From assembly GCF_946478885.1 (NCBI RefSeq), contig NZ_CAMLDX010000088.1, positions 1-14,476 of the forward strand: a DNA stretch of 14,476 bases, written 5' to 3'. This document shows, in pieces, positions 14,424 to 14,476 of the stretch (position 1 is the first letter of the stretch; the number at the start of each line of letters is the position of its first letter). Below the pieces are notes generated by a model, which worked only from the letters and a program-made list of their open reading frames with translations, ran no database searches and had not been told where the DNA came from. The position numbers and the translations under genes are program-made. This DNA is from an uncultured Bacillus sp. (GTDB lineage: Bacteria > Bacillota > Bacilli > Bacillales_B > DSM-18226).

Positions 14424-14444
14424 CATGAGTGCGTGGATTGAAAT
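14424..14444 (+). CRISPR. 3' half of a type I-C-like CRISPR repeat (degenerate or truncated)
   Basis: The 21 bases ending in GTGCGTGGATTGAAAT match, with at most one change, the 3' half of the type I-C repeat known from Bacillus (3' end CATGGGTGCGTGGATTGAAAT in B. halodurans, from memory). The 11-base 3' tag that becomes the crRNA 5' handle is complete. The 5' half is not preserved: the expected CGCACTC arm that pairs with GAGTGCG is absent, although a gapped likeness (GTGCA...TCTT) can be drawn across 14407-14418. Thirty-two bases of possible spacer follow before the window ends, so a second repeat would begin just outside. Only one unit is visible, so an array is not demonstrated. Confidence 0.45.
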
Positions 14445-14476
14445 GACGTATCCTGAGCCTACTTTAGGTGACACCG

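Overview
The window reads as chromosomal DNA of a low-GC Gram-positive bacterium, most likely a Bacillaceae member. The evidence is the strong AGGAGG-type ribosome binding sites, AT-rich intergenic DNA, U-tract terminators, and Bacillus-typical families (AzlCD, a DUF2512/YndM-like membrane protein, a YtrA-like GntR regulator with its ABC exporter, MocR- and MerR-type regulators). No rRNA, tRNA, phage gene or intact transposase is visible.

Layout. (1) Positions 1-2260, plus strand: the 3' end of a fixC-like flavoprotein dehydrogenase gene, a fixX-type ferredoxin and an AMP-forming acyl-CoA synthetase, read as one operon and closed by a terminator at about 2360-2400 that may work in both directions. 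The order recalls E. coli ydiS-ydiT-fadK. (2) 2508-2948, minus: a small DUF2512 membrane protein, then about 480 bp without genes. (3) 3435-4159, minus: a mazEF toxin-antitoxin module of the E. coli MazF subtype, with its own palindromic operator/promoter and terminator. (4) 4433-4951, plus: a GNAT acetyltransferase. (5) 5046-6103, minus: azlC-azlD, a branched-chain amino acid exporter pair, divergent from a MocR-type (GntR plus aminotransferase) regulator at 6422-7810. The two promoters carry matching 34-bp operators, so the regulator very probably controls both itself and azlCD. (6) 8044-8904, plus: a MerR-type regulator whose promoter has the 19-bp spacer typical of MerR control. (7) 11630-8950, minus: a four-gene operon of GntR/YtrA-like repressor, ABC ATPase, membrane permease and an unrecognised membrane-anchored protein. 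All four genes overlap, and they lie behind a palindromic operator that covers the -10 box. The repressor seems to start at a non-standard ATC or ATT codon. (8) 11748-11897: an interspersed hairpin repeat and a terminator. (9) 13645-11954, minus: a methyl-accepting chemotaxis protein. (10) 13646-14476: about 830 bp without a convincing gene. It ends in the 3' half of a type I-C CRISPR repeat (14424-14444) whose 5' half is degenerate, with 32 bases of possible spacer before the window stops.

The general picture is a cluster of self-contained, locally regulated modules (amino-acid export, ABC export, toxin-antitoxin) between metabolic and chemotaxis genes. The points most worth following up are the solitary CRISPR-like sequence at the right edge, the paired MocR operators, the non-AUG start of the GntR gene, and the fixX/acyl-CoA synthetase operon.
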